NCBI GenBank assembly: GCA_030248225.1 | Contig: JASANE010000408.1 | Coordinates: 1 to 64,000 of the forward strand | Length of the DNA: 64,000 nt | Reading direction: 5' to 3' | Source: Trileptium ribeirensis | Taxonomy: Eukaryota; Nematoda; Enoplea; Enoplida; Thoracostomopsidae | Shown: positions 21,456 through 34,000 of the stretch, in pieces | How the letters are laid out: each line of letters opens with the position of its first letter | Position numbering within the stretch: position 1 is the first letter of the stretch | The notes under the pieces: model-generated | Database searches by the model: none | What the model saw: only the letters and a program-made list of their open reading frames with translations | What the model was told of the DNA's origin: nothing | Position numbers and translations under genes: made by a program

Positions 21456-23340
21456 ACTGAAAACTGCTCGGCGCCTTTCGCCGACCAAGGGGATTATAGA
21501 CCGTCAGTTATCAACGTAGTAACTAGGAAATACACTCAAGTACCACCAAACACAGAGTTGTTCATCAACGCCATCCCGGAGATCACTCAACCACCGACCG
21601 GCCAAGCTTTATTTGTGCCTGACCCTTTCATCAGGGACGTTGCTATTGCCCACTCTCTGGTACTCACTGGCCAACGTATGATCCCAATAGCGCTGATGAA
21701 CTTTGGAAACTTTCCCGTTGCCATACACGCCGGACAGACAATAGGACATATTGAAATGCTTGATGACAACGAGGTCGAGTTCTTATACGACAGTAACAAG
21801 CGTTTGCTACAGCTTGATCCTCCAAGACGCACTAAGCAATGCAACAATATCGGAGTTACACGAGATAATGTTGTACAAATCATAAGCGAACAGAAAAAGA
21901 CAATTGACACCGAACGATCCATACAAGTTTTGAGTAAAATTGATTTCGGACAAACGACCCTTAACCCTTTCGAGCTTAAACAATTGAAAACAACCATCTC
22001 TGAAAACGCAGACATATTCAGTGTACACCCGTTCGATGTGGGAAGGTGTGGTGTACACCAGCACAGGATAGTCACTGGAGACGCAAAGCCTATTAAACAG
22101 GTACCATACCGCCTAGCACACTCATTGCGAGAGCCCTTGCGCGAGGAATTAAACAATTCATAACGCCATCGGGTTCACCTTCGGGTTCTCCCATAGTTTA
22201 CGTCACCAAAAGTGACGGTACCTTACGGTTGTGTGTCGACTTCCGTAAGCTCAACGTAGTTGCGGAACGTGACTTATACCCACTACCCCGCATAGATGAC
22301 ATACTGGGATGTCTCAGAAACACCAAATTCATGTCCAGCTTAGATCTTAACAAAGGCTTCTGGCAATTAGAACTGGACCCAGAGACCAAGGAGAAAACCT
22401 CATCCGTCACTGTCCACGGACAATATGAATACAACGTTCTGCCATTCGGACTGAATTCCTCACCAGGCGCCTTTCAAAGGTGCATGTCAATCATATTAAA
22501 GGGCTTAGAATGGGAACGATGCCTCATCTACATAGACGACATATTGGTCTTTTCACCCACATTTGAAGAACACCTAGCGGACTTAATTACTGTAGTTCAT
22601 AGGTTTCGTAAAGCAAATCTCAAATTAAAACTCTCCAAATGTCAGTTTGGACAGAAACAATTGAAATACCTGGGACACATCATCAGCTCTGAAGGGGTTA
22701 AACCCGATCCCGAAAAAACCGCTGCTATAGACAATTACAAACGGCCGGAAACTCTCAAACAATTGCAGAGATTCTTAGGACCTGTAGGATACTATCACAA
22801 ATTTATACCATACTACTCTGAAATCTGCGAACCACTCAACGCATTTCGACGAAAGGACAGCGAATTTAAATGGACACCGCAATGTGAGGAAACATTCGGA
22901 AAACTACGTAAGGCCTTGGTACAGGAACCATTACTCATATATCCGGACTTTTCTAAACCCTTCATACTCCAAATGGACGCTTCTGGATACGCCCTAGGGG
23001 CTGTGATTTCGCAAAAGACCGATAAAGGGACACTGCGAATCGCCTACGCGAGCAAATCGCTCGTGGACTATCAACGCCGATATCCCGACATAGAGACTGA
23101 GGCTCTTGCCATACGATGGGCTGCCTTACATTTCAGACACTACCTACTTGGACACGAATTCCACGTTGAGACTGACCATAAGCCACTTAAGGCCCTGTTC
23201 GAGAGACCACCGCGAAATTCGCGACTAGCTCAATGGCGTAACGAATTACTGATGGAATTCGGTGGTTTCAACATTGAATATAGGCCAGGCAAGGCTAATG
23301 CCAACGCCGACGTACTTTCACGCGATCCTCGACATGACGT
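21456..23340 (+). pseudogene. pol: Reverse transcriptase and RNase H of copy A
   Basis: Starts with the PR-RT spacer, then RT: YRLAHSLREPLREEL, LCVDFRKLN, LDLNKGFWQ, LPFGLNSSPGAFQR, and the catalytic YIDD box at 22529-22540. The connection domain and RNase H follow, with DASGYALGAV (about 22977), ETEALAI and TDHKPL (about 23172), and chromatin-type end RPGKANANADVLSRDP. This is the classic Ty3/gypsy set. RT copies element RNA to DNA; RNase H removes the RNA strand. Breaks: a small deletion with frame change near 22160. From 22229 onwards the frame is uninterrupted into the Pro-rich linker. Confidence 0.9.
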
Positions 23341-23923
23341 AGAATTTTCTTACTCTTCGGACGAAGCTGAACCGGACGAACAGAACCATCCTCGAATGGT
23401 TGCTGTAGCTGTTAAAGGACAGGATCGTGGTAACGGCAAAGCCCCAGCTAAACCACCCCGCCGATTTCCTACCGAAGAAGTTTGGAAACGACTTACTCGG
23501 CAACTCATGGGACTTTCCCCAGACGCTCCTGTCACCCTACCACCTGAGTATGTTCGGGAACGCTTCTATCGTATGTTTGGAGGACCTGGTTATGATCCCC
23601 TACCGGATCTAACACGCTTCATCTTCTGTGGAGACGTAGACGACCCCTGGCCTGAAGGAGTCGAGATACCCTGGAAACGAACGACTGCCCCAGGACCGCC
23701 AGAATCCACTGGTGAACCGACCCATGGATCTTCTTCTGCACCGGACCCCTCCGCTAGACCCCCACAGCCTCAAGAACCCCCGACCGCTCCAACACCGCCT
23801 GCGCCTGGTGCGGCGAGTGAGAGCTGGACCCGTGCCACGGATGGTACACCTGAAACCACTAGACCACGGACGCTACCGACAAATGCTAGACAGAGATATG
23901 GAGGTTTACCTGAAGTAGAGGAA
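23341..23923 (+). pseudogene. Pro-rich linker between RNase H and integrase (copy A), truncated
   Basis: Starts with a short ordered piece (PPEYVRERFYRMFGGPGYDP) and turns into a Pro/Ala/Thr-rich stretch of about 100 residues. It is matched in copy B at 26580-26030. The element is cut at 23923, where the sequence switches to an antisense LTR fragment, so copy A has no integrase here. The open frame runs on by chance to 23989. Confidence 0.8.
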
Positions 23924-25172
23924 TCGGCCCCGGACGTCTCTGCGTCTTTTGTTTTCTCTTCGGTTGCTCGTTTTTTTGCCTCCCTCTAACGGTGTCCTTT
24001 TTATTTCACTGCAATATTGCAGTGTCTCAACTGCATTGTACTGCAGTCGAGTTATCACCGACTCAATAATAAAAGTCGATGTGTTCCTATGGCTGAATGG
24101 CTAAGACCTATAAAACTGCGGCGGACTTAAATTCTCCGTGCAGGTTCAACTCACTAACTGGTAAAACAGCACTGGCTGATACTGAAACTGTAGAAAAAGG
24201 GATACTGAGCATACATAGTACATAGCCTAACGGGCAAACCGAGTTAAAATCAAAGAAAAGCTAAACTCAGCGATCAACTCGCTTCAAAGAGAAAAAGGGG
24301 TTTTGCACTCGCCCGGTTTGGGGCCGAAACGGCCCGGGCGAGGAGGTGAGTCTTCTTTATTTTTAGAAAGTCCTAAACTTTTGTTTGAAGGCGGGGACAC
24401 AATGTGTTTCTCCCGCAACGGCGGTTTCTAGTGATTGCGCAGGGGCAGGCTTTAATTTTGTTTCCTTTAGACCATGGTCTCTAGAGAAGACCATTGCGTA
24501 GGGCAAGGGTGAACGCCAGTAAATTTAATCGTTTTAGTCACATAGTTATTTGGAGTCAAAACTGGTGCGTCACCACAAAACGATGCACCATCGTCCCAGG
24601 TCAATGTCGGCGAAATTTTGCTCAGCTGGGGGCGTGCTCCTCCAGCTCATTTTGATCACACGGGTGTAAGGGGACAGATAAAGATTTTCCGGTCAGTCGT
24701 CCTAACAAGATGGGTGCACAAATGAGATGCCTACCGAATGCGTCGTTTATGTGCTCTAAAATCAGATCCAAGCAGAGTAAAGCATCCTGAGTAAAGATGA
24801 TTTCGAGACAACATTTCGTGAGAGCAGCAAACACCTTAAGCTCAAGTTAACGTCCCTAGAATTTGTTTAGTCTTTTGAGTGCCCAAATTTTCTTAGCTCA
24901 GAAGAACAAAACGAAATTTTGAGGGTTTCCTAAAACCCGACGAAGGCTAGTCCTCCGTCCCTAATCTGCGATTCTGTCCAAGCTCACACACGGCATGAGC
25001 ATTGAACAGTCCACTAAGCTGCAAATTTGGAAAACCATCAAAGCAAACCATTGAACAAGACCTTATTTTGTGGTATGCACGTTCAAGAAATTTTACCGTG
25101 GTCGGCTAGGGAAAATTCGTCGATCCTAACTCAAAAGAAGCAAGTCATGTAAAGTCTGGACGTGAAGCGTCG
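23924..25172 (-). repeat. Family 2 LTR fragment (remnant of the 3' LTR of copy B)
   Basis: About 1.25 kb nearly identical (about 11 differences by eye) to 39269-40507 inside the antisense LTR at 37737-43092. It is alignable, in reverse orientation, to LTR1 9000-10090. Both LTR ends are missing: the left end is joined to copy A's Pro-rich linker and the right end to copy B's integrase. The simplest view is that it is what remains of copy B's 3' LTR after two deletions. Confidence 0.82.
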
Positions 25173-25700
25173 ATTTCTCCGTTGGCTTTTGGGTTGTAAC
25201 TCAAAGTTTCTCGTTTAAAAGTGTGTAATCTAGCACATAGGGCTTCCATGATTTCTGAAACGAAGCATCCTCCTCGATCGGAAACTAGTTCCTTGGGAGC
25301 GCCATAGCGACATACTACATCTTCGACGAAAACTCGAGCTACACTCTTAGCTGTTTGGTCAGGCAGAGCGGCGGCAATGACTAACTTGGTGAATTGGTCA
25401 ATGAAGGCAATGACGTACCGATTTCCCTTTCGGGACAAAACCCGAGTATCCAATATGTCGATAAACATGCGGTGCATAGGGGCGCTAGCCAGCAGGTTAT
25501 CTCCGAGCGCGGCTCGAATATTTTGTGGTAGATTTCGGGATCGCTGGCAAAGTACGCACCGTTTTACGTATTCGTCGACGTCCTTACCCATGGTTTCCCA
25601 ATAGTAGAACTGCTTGAGCTTACTCAGTAGACGATCCCTACCTGGGTGTCCACCGAATCAAGTGTCGTGTTCGTGTTTGAGTATCTGTCGTATAAGCAGC
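25173..25700 (-). pseudogene. int: Integrase of copy B (zinc finger and catalytic core), truncated
   Basis: Read on minus, an HHCC finger (HEHDT...GGH, then CVLCQRS near 25560-25540) is followed by the catalytic core: first Asp in FIDIL, second Asp in LVSDRGGCF, and the Glu in NPKANGEI just before the break. These are the D,D-35-E residues that insert element DNA. A stop lies inside the finger near 25657, and the gene is cut at 25173, where it runs into LTR sequence. The missing C-terminal part is represented by the separate fragment at 48149-48732. Confidence 0.85.
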
Positions 25701-26600
25701 CGAGGTACGCATAATTTAGGTCTATGGTCGTTAGGCATGATGGGATGCAAGTAAAGAATGGCTGTGTCAGGGCAGAGACGGTAGTGATGGGCTTTTAATT
25801 TGAGAGCAGTAGCTGCCTTTTCGTCAGCTGGTGGTTGTCAAGCGTGTAAGTACCACCATATCGGTCCAAACTGTTTGTCTCTACGTTGGATGTAAGGTAT
25901 GTAATTGAGAAGATTTCTCCCCTCATATTGTTGAAAGTGTGGTAAGTATATGTGTTCGCCAGTGTCATAGACCTGTTCAGGGCGTTGTAAACGTACTTTT
26001 GGTCCACACGCATAAGCGACCCTAATTAAGGTATCGAACTCCTCGACTTCTGGTAAACCACCATATCTTTTCCTAGCAGTTGTTGGTAGTGTCCGGGGTC
26101 TAGTGGGGTCAGGTGTACCAGCAGTGGCACGGGTTGAGCTTTCGCTTGCCGCGCCAGGGGCAGGCGGTGTCGGAGCAGTCGGGGGTTCTTGTGGCAGCGT
26201 AGGTCTTACGAATGGATCAGGGGCTGATGAAGGTCCAGGGGCTGAGTCACTCACATGTTCTTGAGTTGGGGCTGGTTCAGTCGGCGGTCCGGGAGCGGTC
26301 GTTGGTCCGGGAGCAGTCGAGCGCCTCCCGGGCACCTCGACTCCTTCAGGCCAGGGGTCGTCGATGTCTCCACAGAAAATGAAACGCGTCGGGTCGGGTA
26401 GAGGATCATATCCTGGTCCTCCGAACATACGGTAGAAGCGTTCTCGAACGTACTCGGGTGGGAGGTTAACGGGAGCGTCTGGAGGAAGTCCCATTAACTG
26501 TCGCGTAAGTCGCTTTCAAGCTTCTTCAGTTGGGAGTCTCCGCGGTGGTTTGGCAGGAGCTTCGCCCTTGCCACGATCCTGTCCATTCACAGCTACAGCG
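25701..26600 (-). pseudogene. Pro-rich linker between RNase H and integrase (copy B)
   Basis: It matches copy A 23400-23923: PPEYVRERFYRMFGGPGYDP, then about 100 residues dominated by Pro, Ala, Thr and Ser, then an ordered stretch (EVEEFDTLIRVAYACGPKVR) leading to the integrase finger. The frame differs from RT/RNase H (change near 26600), and a TGA stands at 25838-25840. The role of the insertion is unknown; such a long insert between RNase H and integrase is not typical. Confidence 0.75.
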
Positions 26601-28722
26601 ACCATTCGAGTATGGTCCTGCTCGTCGTGTTCGTCGTCGTCAGCGGAGTCAAGAAGTCCACGTCATGTCGTGGATCGCGTGAAAGTCCGTCTGCGTTGGC
26701 ATTGGCCTTACCAGGGCGATATTCAATATTGAAACCACCGAATTCCATGAGCAACTCATTTCGCCATTGGGCTAGGCGTGAATTTCTCGGTGGTCTCTCA
26801 AATAGTGCCTTAAGTGGCTTATGATCGGTCTCGACATGAAATTCATGTCCAAGCAAGTAATGCCTAAAATGTAGAGCGGCCCATCTGATAGCAACGGCTT
26901 CGGTTTCAATAGCGGGGTATCGGCGTTGGTAGTCCACTAATGATTTGCTAGCATAAGCGATTGGCAATGTCCCTTTACCGGGCTTTTGCGAGAGCACGGC
27001 TCCTAGAGCATATCCTGAAGCGTCCGTCTGTAGTATGAAGGGTTTGGAAAAGTCCGGGTAAATGAGTAGTGGTTCTTGTACTAGTGCTTTGCGTAGCTTT
27101 CCAAATGCTTCCTCGCATTGCGGTGTCCATTTAAATTCGTTGTCTTTACGCCGGAGGGCATTGAGTGGTTCGCAGATTTCGGAATAGTGTGGTATGAATT
27201 TGTGGTAGTACCCTTCAAGTCCTAAAAAGCTCTGTAATTGTTTAAGTATCTCAGGGCGTTTGTAGTTATCTATTGCGGCAGCTTTCTCGGGGTCAGGTTT
27301 GACTCCTTCAGAGCTAATAATGTGTCCAAGGTATTTTAATTGTTTCTGTCCGAATTGGCATTTGGAGGGTTTCAGTTTGAGATTAGTCTTGCGAAACCTA
27401 TCGAAGACTGTGATGAGATCTGCTAGGTGTTGTTCGAATGTGGGTGAGAAAACTAATATGTCATCTATGTAAATGAGACACCTTTCCCATTCCAGACCTT
27501 TTAAAATGATTGACATGCATCGTTGGAAGGCGCCTGGCGAAGAATTTAAGCCAAAGGGTAAGACATTGTATTCATACTGTCCATGGACAGTGACAAAAGA
27601 GGTCTTTTCCTTGGCTTCGGGATCTAATTCCAGTTGCCAAAACCCTTTGTTTAGGTCCAAAGTCGACATAAATTTGGTGTTTCGCAGACATCCTAATATG
27701 TCGTCTATGCGGGGTAATGGGTACAAGACGCGTTCGGCGACTACGTTGAGCTTACGAAAGTCAACGCATAAGCGTAAAGTGCCGTCACTCTTAGTGACGT
27801 ACACTATGGGGGAACCCCATGGTGATTCGGATGGTGTTATAGGGCCTGCTTCTACCATGTTGTTGAGTTCTTCCCTCAAGGGTTCGCGTAGAGAATGTGC
27901 CAAGCGATATGGCACTTGTTTTATGGGTTTCGCGTCCCCAGTGATTATCCTATGCTGGTGTACACCACACCTACCTAGGTCGAATGGGTGCACGCTAAAT
28001 ATGTCTGCGTTTTCGGAGATGGTTGTTTTCAGTTGTTTCAGTTCATAGGGGTTAAGTGTAGTCTGCCCAAAATCGATCTTGCTCAATACTTGTATGGAGC
28101 GTTCCGTGTCGATTGTCTTCTTTTGGTCGTTTATGACCTGTACTACGTTGTCGCGTGTAACTCCTATGCGGTTACATTGTTTGGTGTGTTGGGGAGGCCC
28201 GAGTTGGAGTAGACGCTTGTTGCTGTCGTATAAGAGCTCAACCTCATTGTCGTCAAGCATCTCGATGTGTCCTATTGATTGTCCCGCGTGTATTGCAACG
28301 GGTAGGTTTCCAAAGTTCATCATTGCCACTGGAATCAGGCGTTGACCAGTGAGCACTACGGCATGTGCGATGGCGATGTCCCTAATGAAAGGGTGTGGTA
28401 CGAATAGTGCTTGGCCGTTGGGCGGTTGTGTGATCTCGGGGATGGCGTTTATGAACAGTTCGGTATTCGGCGGTATTTGTGTATATTTTCTGGATACTAC
28501 GTTAATGACGGGCGGTCGATAGTCTCCTTGGTCGGCAAAGGGCGCGGAACAGTTCTCAGTTCCGTTTGACAAATCCAAACGACGGTCCTTGAAATTTATG
28601 GCTACATACGGTAGTAGGGCCATGAAGTCTGTACCCAAGATACATTCGTACGGTGTGTCGGTAGTTGCTCGGAAGTCGCATGGGGTGCTTAGCGAGCCTA
28701 TTGTAATTGGGGCTTTCACCAC
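26601..28722 (-). pseudogene. pol: Reverse transcriptase and RNase H of copy B
   Basis: This is the longest clean stretch of pol here. It runs from the protease end through the PR-RT spacer, RT and RNase H in one frame. RT carries LCVDFRKLN, LDLNKGFWQ and YIDD at 27471-27460. RNase H carries DASGYALGAV, ETEAVAI and TDHKPL, and ends RPGKANANADGLSRDP. The domains are full length with catalytic residues present. Protein similarity to copy A is high, while silent sites differ often. Upstream a TAA (28751-28753) splits it from the protease active site; downstream the frame is lost near 26600. Confidence 0.9.
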
Positions 28723-29234
28723 TCCGCTAATTGCCAGCTCCTGTTGTGTTGCTTATACTATACGGGTGGTGTTAGTGTCTCGGGGCACTAAACCTAAACG
28801 GGCAGCTAGTGCTTGTGACATTATTGAGACGTCAGCTCCGGTGTCTACAAGTGTCGTGACGGGAGTGCCGAGTATGGTTGCGTTGATGAGAAGTGGGGTG
28901 TTGCCTGCATTCATTGTGTTTAGTTGTCGGGTGAACATACCTTGGCGATGTCCACGGCGCACGTCACGGGCAGGAGCAGCGAATAATTCGTCATCCTCTA
29001 TGAAAACAAGTTCCTCTTCGGACGAAGCACGGGTGGTCAATAGTCTGTTAGAGCGACGCGGGGCACGATTGGACACAACGGACACGCGCGGCGTCCCCGA
29101 AGGTACAATAGAGACCTTGGTCGGCGAAACTCGGGGTGTACTGTTCTCCTCAGGTGGTGCGCTAGGGCCTCTTTTGTCAGCTCTGATCCACCTAATTGCT
29201 TTTCGGGGCTTTCCGTCCGTTTTGATCAATCTCC
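28723..29234 (-). pseudogene. pro: Aspartic protease of copy B, continuous with the Env tail
   Basis: The Env membrane anchor, a Ser/Pro/Arg-rich acidic linker (SSEEELVFIEDDELFA) and the retropepsin share one frame with no stop between them. The active site DTGADVSIM begins at 28845. A TAA at 28751-28753 interrupts the protease about 30 codons later; copy A has Ser there. The continuous frame is direct evidence that protease follows Env in the same polyprotein in this family. Confidence 0.85.
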
Positions 29235-31056
29235 CGCGGCATGGCAGCCATCGGGGTAGGTAGTATGCGTACTTAGAAGAAACCTTGCACTTGGTCATAC
29301 AGTAGGCCAAGCTAATTATGCTGACAACGATGGTAACTATGAAGTAAGGCGAAAGTCCGGTATACTCTAAAGCAGGAAAGTTAACTATCTTTTGTACTTG
29401 TTCCGTGGCTATCTGGGCTACTTGTAAGTAGGTCGTCTTAGCATCATCGAGCGAACTCCAAGTTAAAGGTCTTAATTTGAGGCCGGTGAGCCGGTCAATT
29501 GTAATGTTTGGTCCAAATTAAATCGTAATTTCCTCTGGCTTTAACATGCTTGTTAGTACAATCGATCCTACGACTAACTGTGTATAATTTCCGTGGGGAA
29601 ACCATAAGATTCCGTTGGGTGGAACCTTAATAGCCTTACCTAGGGTTATGTGCGCGAGTTGTCTACGATTAGTCAGTATAACTTCGGGTTCACTAGTCCT
29701 AATTAATACGCCTTGAATAGTAGTGTGTACGGCTGTATCGTTGGCGAGTGGGCCAATAAGCGTGCGGTTGCTGCATGCGTGTTTGGTGGATTCTGGCACG
29801 AATTCACCTGCGACGATCCACTCTAAGCAGTTTGTGCTATGGTCGGCTAGTAACGCGTGGGGTGCACAAAAAGCAATCCCGGGTCTGTGCTTGCATGCAC
29901 CTAGATTCAGCGACTCGAAACGCGCATGTCCCAGTCTGGATGCATATTGCGGTAGCGGTAGTTTCAGCTGCGTAAGCGTGTCAGGAGCGTTCCAACCTGT
30001 ATTGTAGGCCCTAAAATAAGGTCGAACATCACTACGTTTAGGCAAAGGTAGCTGCAAAATAAAGCCAAAGCGAAATCCAGTTAGATCTACACTTACGGGT
30101 ATCACTCGACCAAATTGGTATGCTAGACTGGGTTCTCGCATCAGGATGGTTTTAGAAATGCGGGGATCCATGGCGAATCGTCGTCGTAGCATGACGACGT
30201 CGATAACAGCAGGGGAAAGTTCACCATTTAACATAGACTCCATAATGGCCTGTACCGACGAACGCATGTTCGCTCGAATTATGTGGTCGATCAATTGATG
30301 GTGGACGTGTGTGACCTCTTTCTGGTCAGCACAGCGTACCTGTTCAATCATCGAGACTACCTCCTGCATGCTGTGGTGTAGGAATGCATAAATGTCCTCA
30401 TTAGCTCGGGTTAATTGCTTTATTGCTTTAGTGTTCCGAAAAGAGACGTCATTCGTCTCGTGCATAAACTTTTCGAGAACGGTCACTTGCTGACGTACGT
30501 TATTAATATGAACGCCGTTAGCGAAGGCCATTCCTAAACCTAGAAAACCAGAAACAGCGCCGGCAGCGGCGGCGATTAAGCTTGCAAAGCGTTTTTCTCG
30601 GCGGTTGGTAAGGTCACATAGGTGCTCGTTCTCTACGCATAAGGAATGCACGAGCAGCGAGTAATAATTAGTGTCTAGTATGCCATCATATGCGTCGTCC
30701 AGTTCGCGTTCTAGTGCGCTCAAGGTTGTGTGCAGCTGCGGGTACTCAATACAGTTCGCTTTCCTGCAGCAGTCAGCTCGGCAGGATCCATTAACTTCGT
30801 ACGGTGGACAAACATTGCTTACGTAGGGGTCCGATTTGTGTTCCCAATCTCTCAATGACAGCTGCAGGACCACCGGCAAGTGCGTAGTCTGATCAGAGGT
30901 GATTACCAAACCCTACGGTTCGACAACAACACCTACTTGGCGGTTTACAAACGCACCTAGTCGCGAGATTGCATCACTGAAAGGCGACAGCGTGGCGTGC
31001 GTAGAGCTTAACGTCGAAAGCCAAAGTAACAGTAAGATGGTACAAACTTTCCGCAT
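29235..31056 (-). pseudogene. env: Env-like fusion glycoprotein of copy B, two stops
   Basis: Met 31056 opens a signal-peptide-like segment (ILLLLWLSTLSSTHA). A Cys-rich ectodomain follows (VNGSCRADCC), then a furin-type site RREKR with cleavage between 30589 and 30588, an Ala/Gly-rich fusion-peptide-like stretch, a heptad helix, a large ectodomain, and a transmembrane helix at about 29345-29300 with tail CMTKCK. The whole is in one frame with the upstream linker and downstream protease, apart from stops at 30915-30913 (TAG) and 29520-29518 (TAA). Known env genes of gypsy/errantivirus and BEL elements lie 3' of pol; here it precedes the protease. Confidence 0.82.
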
Positions 31057-34000
31057 ACTTGTATTCTGACCTAATCCGCTATTTAGGCCAGGTGAAGAGG
31101 GTCGGGCCATCTTTCGGGGAGGCTCCGACACATCCTCGCTGTCCACTACTTGTTCATTAATAGTTCCACTCGGGGTTCCCTTATCAACTGGTCGGATAAT
31201 CTCGACAGTTGGTTCATTCTGCTCATCAAGATCCTTTTCGGAAGCGTTTAGACAGTCGGCCATCGCTAGGGCCAGCTGTTCGTCCAAGTCTTGAGTAGAG
31301 CTGCTGATACTGCTGCGTCGGAGTGAACACGGTTCCGAGATCAGGTAGTCTACTTCTACGTGCTCACCTATTGTCATACCACACTCAATTTGGAGCATAT
31401 TAACGCTAGCCGGACGTCTCAGGAGTCTCAAACGCGCGCACAAGAGCACTAGGCGGTCCCGTCTATGGGACTCGTCGGTAAACTCCATGTTGTTCATTGC
31501 GTATTGGACAAAAGTAGTTATTGGGACTCCTTCACTGCCCTGGTTCCGATAGATAAATTCCAACAGCTGAGGCGCTTCGCTCAGCATCTCGTGCAAATCG
31601 ATATTGGCGGCGCGTGAGAGCCGTTGCATTCGGGGCGTCTGAATACCAATATAGTATCGCCAGTTAGGTATTATGTACCCGTCGATGCGGATAGAAGCGC
31701 AAGCAGTGCTTAAAGTACCATGGTAGTTCCATTTTCCGTGGTGTCCGACAAAATAACAGCAAGGATCAACGCTCGATTTTTGTCGGCTATGACTCCTCCT
31801 ACACTCTTGACACATTGGGTACTTGCTCAGCTCTGCCTCAAATTCCTTCTCCATGACTTGCTGGAGCGTGTGGCCATTCACGCATTGACCCAACAATTCC
31901 ATGAGGACTTCCAACGAAGCAAGAGCCACTGGATCGAGGTACAATCCAGTTACACGGTGGTCGATAGGGGAGGCCATACCTAGAATACTGCTCAACATGG
32001 CAGAATCTCGTTGAAGAGCGGCGTCTTCACTACACTCGAAACGAATGTCGAAAAGCCTACTCAGGTTGTTCAATTGTTCCATGGCTAACACAACCCTTCG
32101 ATAGAAAAGAGCCTGAGGTTGTAACACCACAGACTGTCCGAAGTCAGCGTTTACCTGACCTGCTCTAAAGTTAATCGGAATAAGACATTCGGCTACAAAG
32201 GGATTCGAATTCTCAGCTACTTCGAGGCGCGGGTATTGGTAATTCGAGGTCTCGGTATGATCGGTAGAAATGGCAAACAATGTGTCTGGTCCCACAATAC
32301 GGTTCCGTTCATTCGCCGTCAACGGGCGGATGTGTCCTCGTTCAATCGGGGTGTCGTTAGTAAGATAAAGTCCGTACATGCGATGCAATTGCTCATCCAG
32401 TCGGCGTGTTCGTTCGTCGTTAGCGTCCTGTACAAAGTCAAGTAATTGTCTTCGTCCCATACATGCCTCTGAATGTTCACTAAATATGGCTACGGATTCC
32501 TCCGAATTACCCGGGGACATACCTGGTCTCCCTTCGACGGATTCATCCTCAGCTGTCTTAGGTTTCTCAAGCGGGCTATCCGAATTACCCGAGGGCATAC
32601 AAGGCACCTCTTCGACGGATCCCAGAATACTGCTAGAAACATTAGACAAAGCATCAGTGGACTCACCTAAATTACCCGGGCGCATACGCGGCGACCCTTC
32701 GATAGGATCCTCCCCTGCACTATTGTCCAATTGAGCCAATCTCAACTCGCTCGCATCCAACGACTCATTCTCGTCACTGTCTTCTTCGGTGGTCTCATTC
32801 TCCTCATCCTCGCTGGTGGTATCATCAGCGTCTTCGGAGCGGATTGACAAATGACTTGTTCGCAGGCTCAAGTCAACACCTTCGTCCGATGGTGCTCGCG
32901 GCAACCCATTGTTTCGGCGCGCTTCCCACGCCCCTTCACGGCGCCACTCTCGTGCATCGGGGGTGGGTTCACGTCGGTACCAATCGGCGTTCGGATCTAC
33001 CCAATTAGCCCAGAACTCTTCGTCGCTCAATAGTTGTTCCTCGTCGAGTTCACTCTCACTGGATTCACCATAACTGTTGTCGGAGTCGTCCAGAGCATTG
33101 GTTATTTCATACTCAGGCTCACTATCCTGCTCATCCTCAAAATCACTATGTGCATGTGCAGTGCTTTGACTTAGATTAGACACTTTCGCTTCGCTTAAAC
33201 GATTCGCTTCGCTCGCTGTGGATCCACTTCGTTCAAATAGGAGCTCAACCGACTCCTTCAATTCACTATTCTTCTGATCAACAATATCATCAACCACATC
33301 AACTGCATCACGCAAGTCATTGAAAGAACGTAGCTCAGCATGGGGAACGTTACTGCGCGCTTCAGCAACGCTTGGCGCAACGGAAGCCTCACAATGCGAT
33401 GGACGGCCTTTATTTGCCACTCCGCCATCAACATCCCCGTATCTGGGCAGACCCCGGGCAATACTTTCAGCCCCAATGATCATACCCGCTTCATCGGTGC
33501 GAACGGTCGCGAACCCGCTGCTACCTCTGCTTGGATACGGGTGACAAGGGCGGCCCCGGTCAGCATCAAGGAAGGACCCAATGACCGTGGAACCCCTTGC
33601 CAATGAGGTCGGGAAAGTCACCTCAAGTCCATCGGTGCTATAATTGCAAGTTCAAAATAGCACTCAATTACATCAACATCACTTCCATCATTATCCGCCA
33701 TAAATTCACTAATACTGCAAGCGCGACCTAACTTAGACAAATCAGCAAGTTCATACGACACACAATTCTCATCATCACACAAGGGACGACCCGCGCGGCG
33801 GTCCGACCCACATACTACATCATACGACCTATAATTTAGAACGGAACTAGGGGTAGGCGACTCTGATGAGGCCTCTACATCGTCGGACCTAACCTCCATC
33901 GTCCCTGACCTTCCATCGGTCTCCAAAAGCTCCATGGGTGTCTCACACGACGACCCGAATCGATCCATATCTTCTTGAGCCATATCAACGTCCTCGGCTT

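Noticed and set aside
24622..24834. 70-codon frame on -, repeated at 39967-40179
   Set aside because: Duplicated only because both lie in near-identical LTR pieces; not open in family 1 LTRs.
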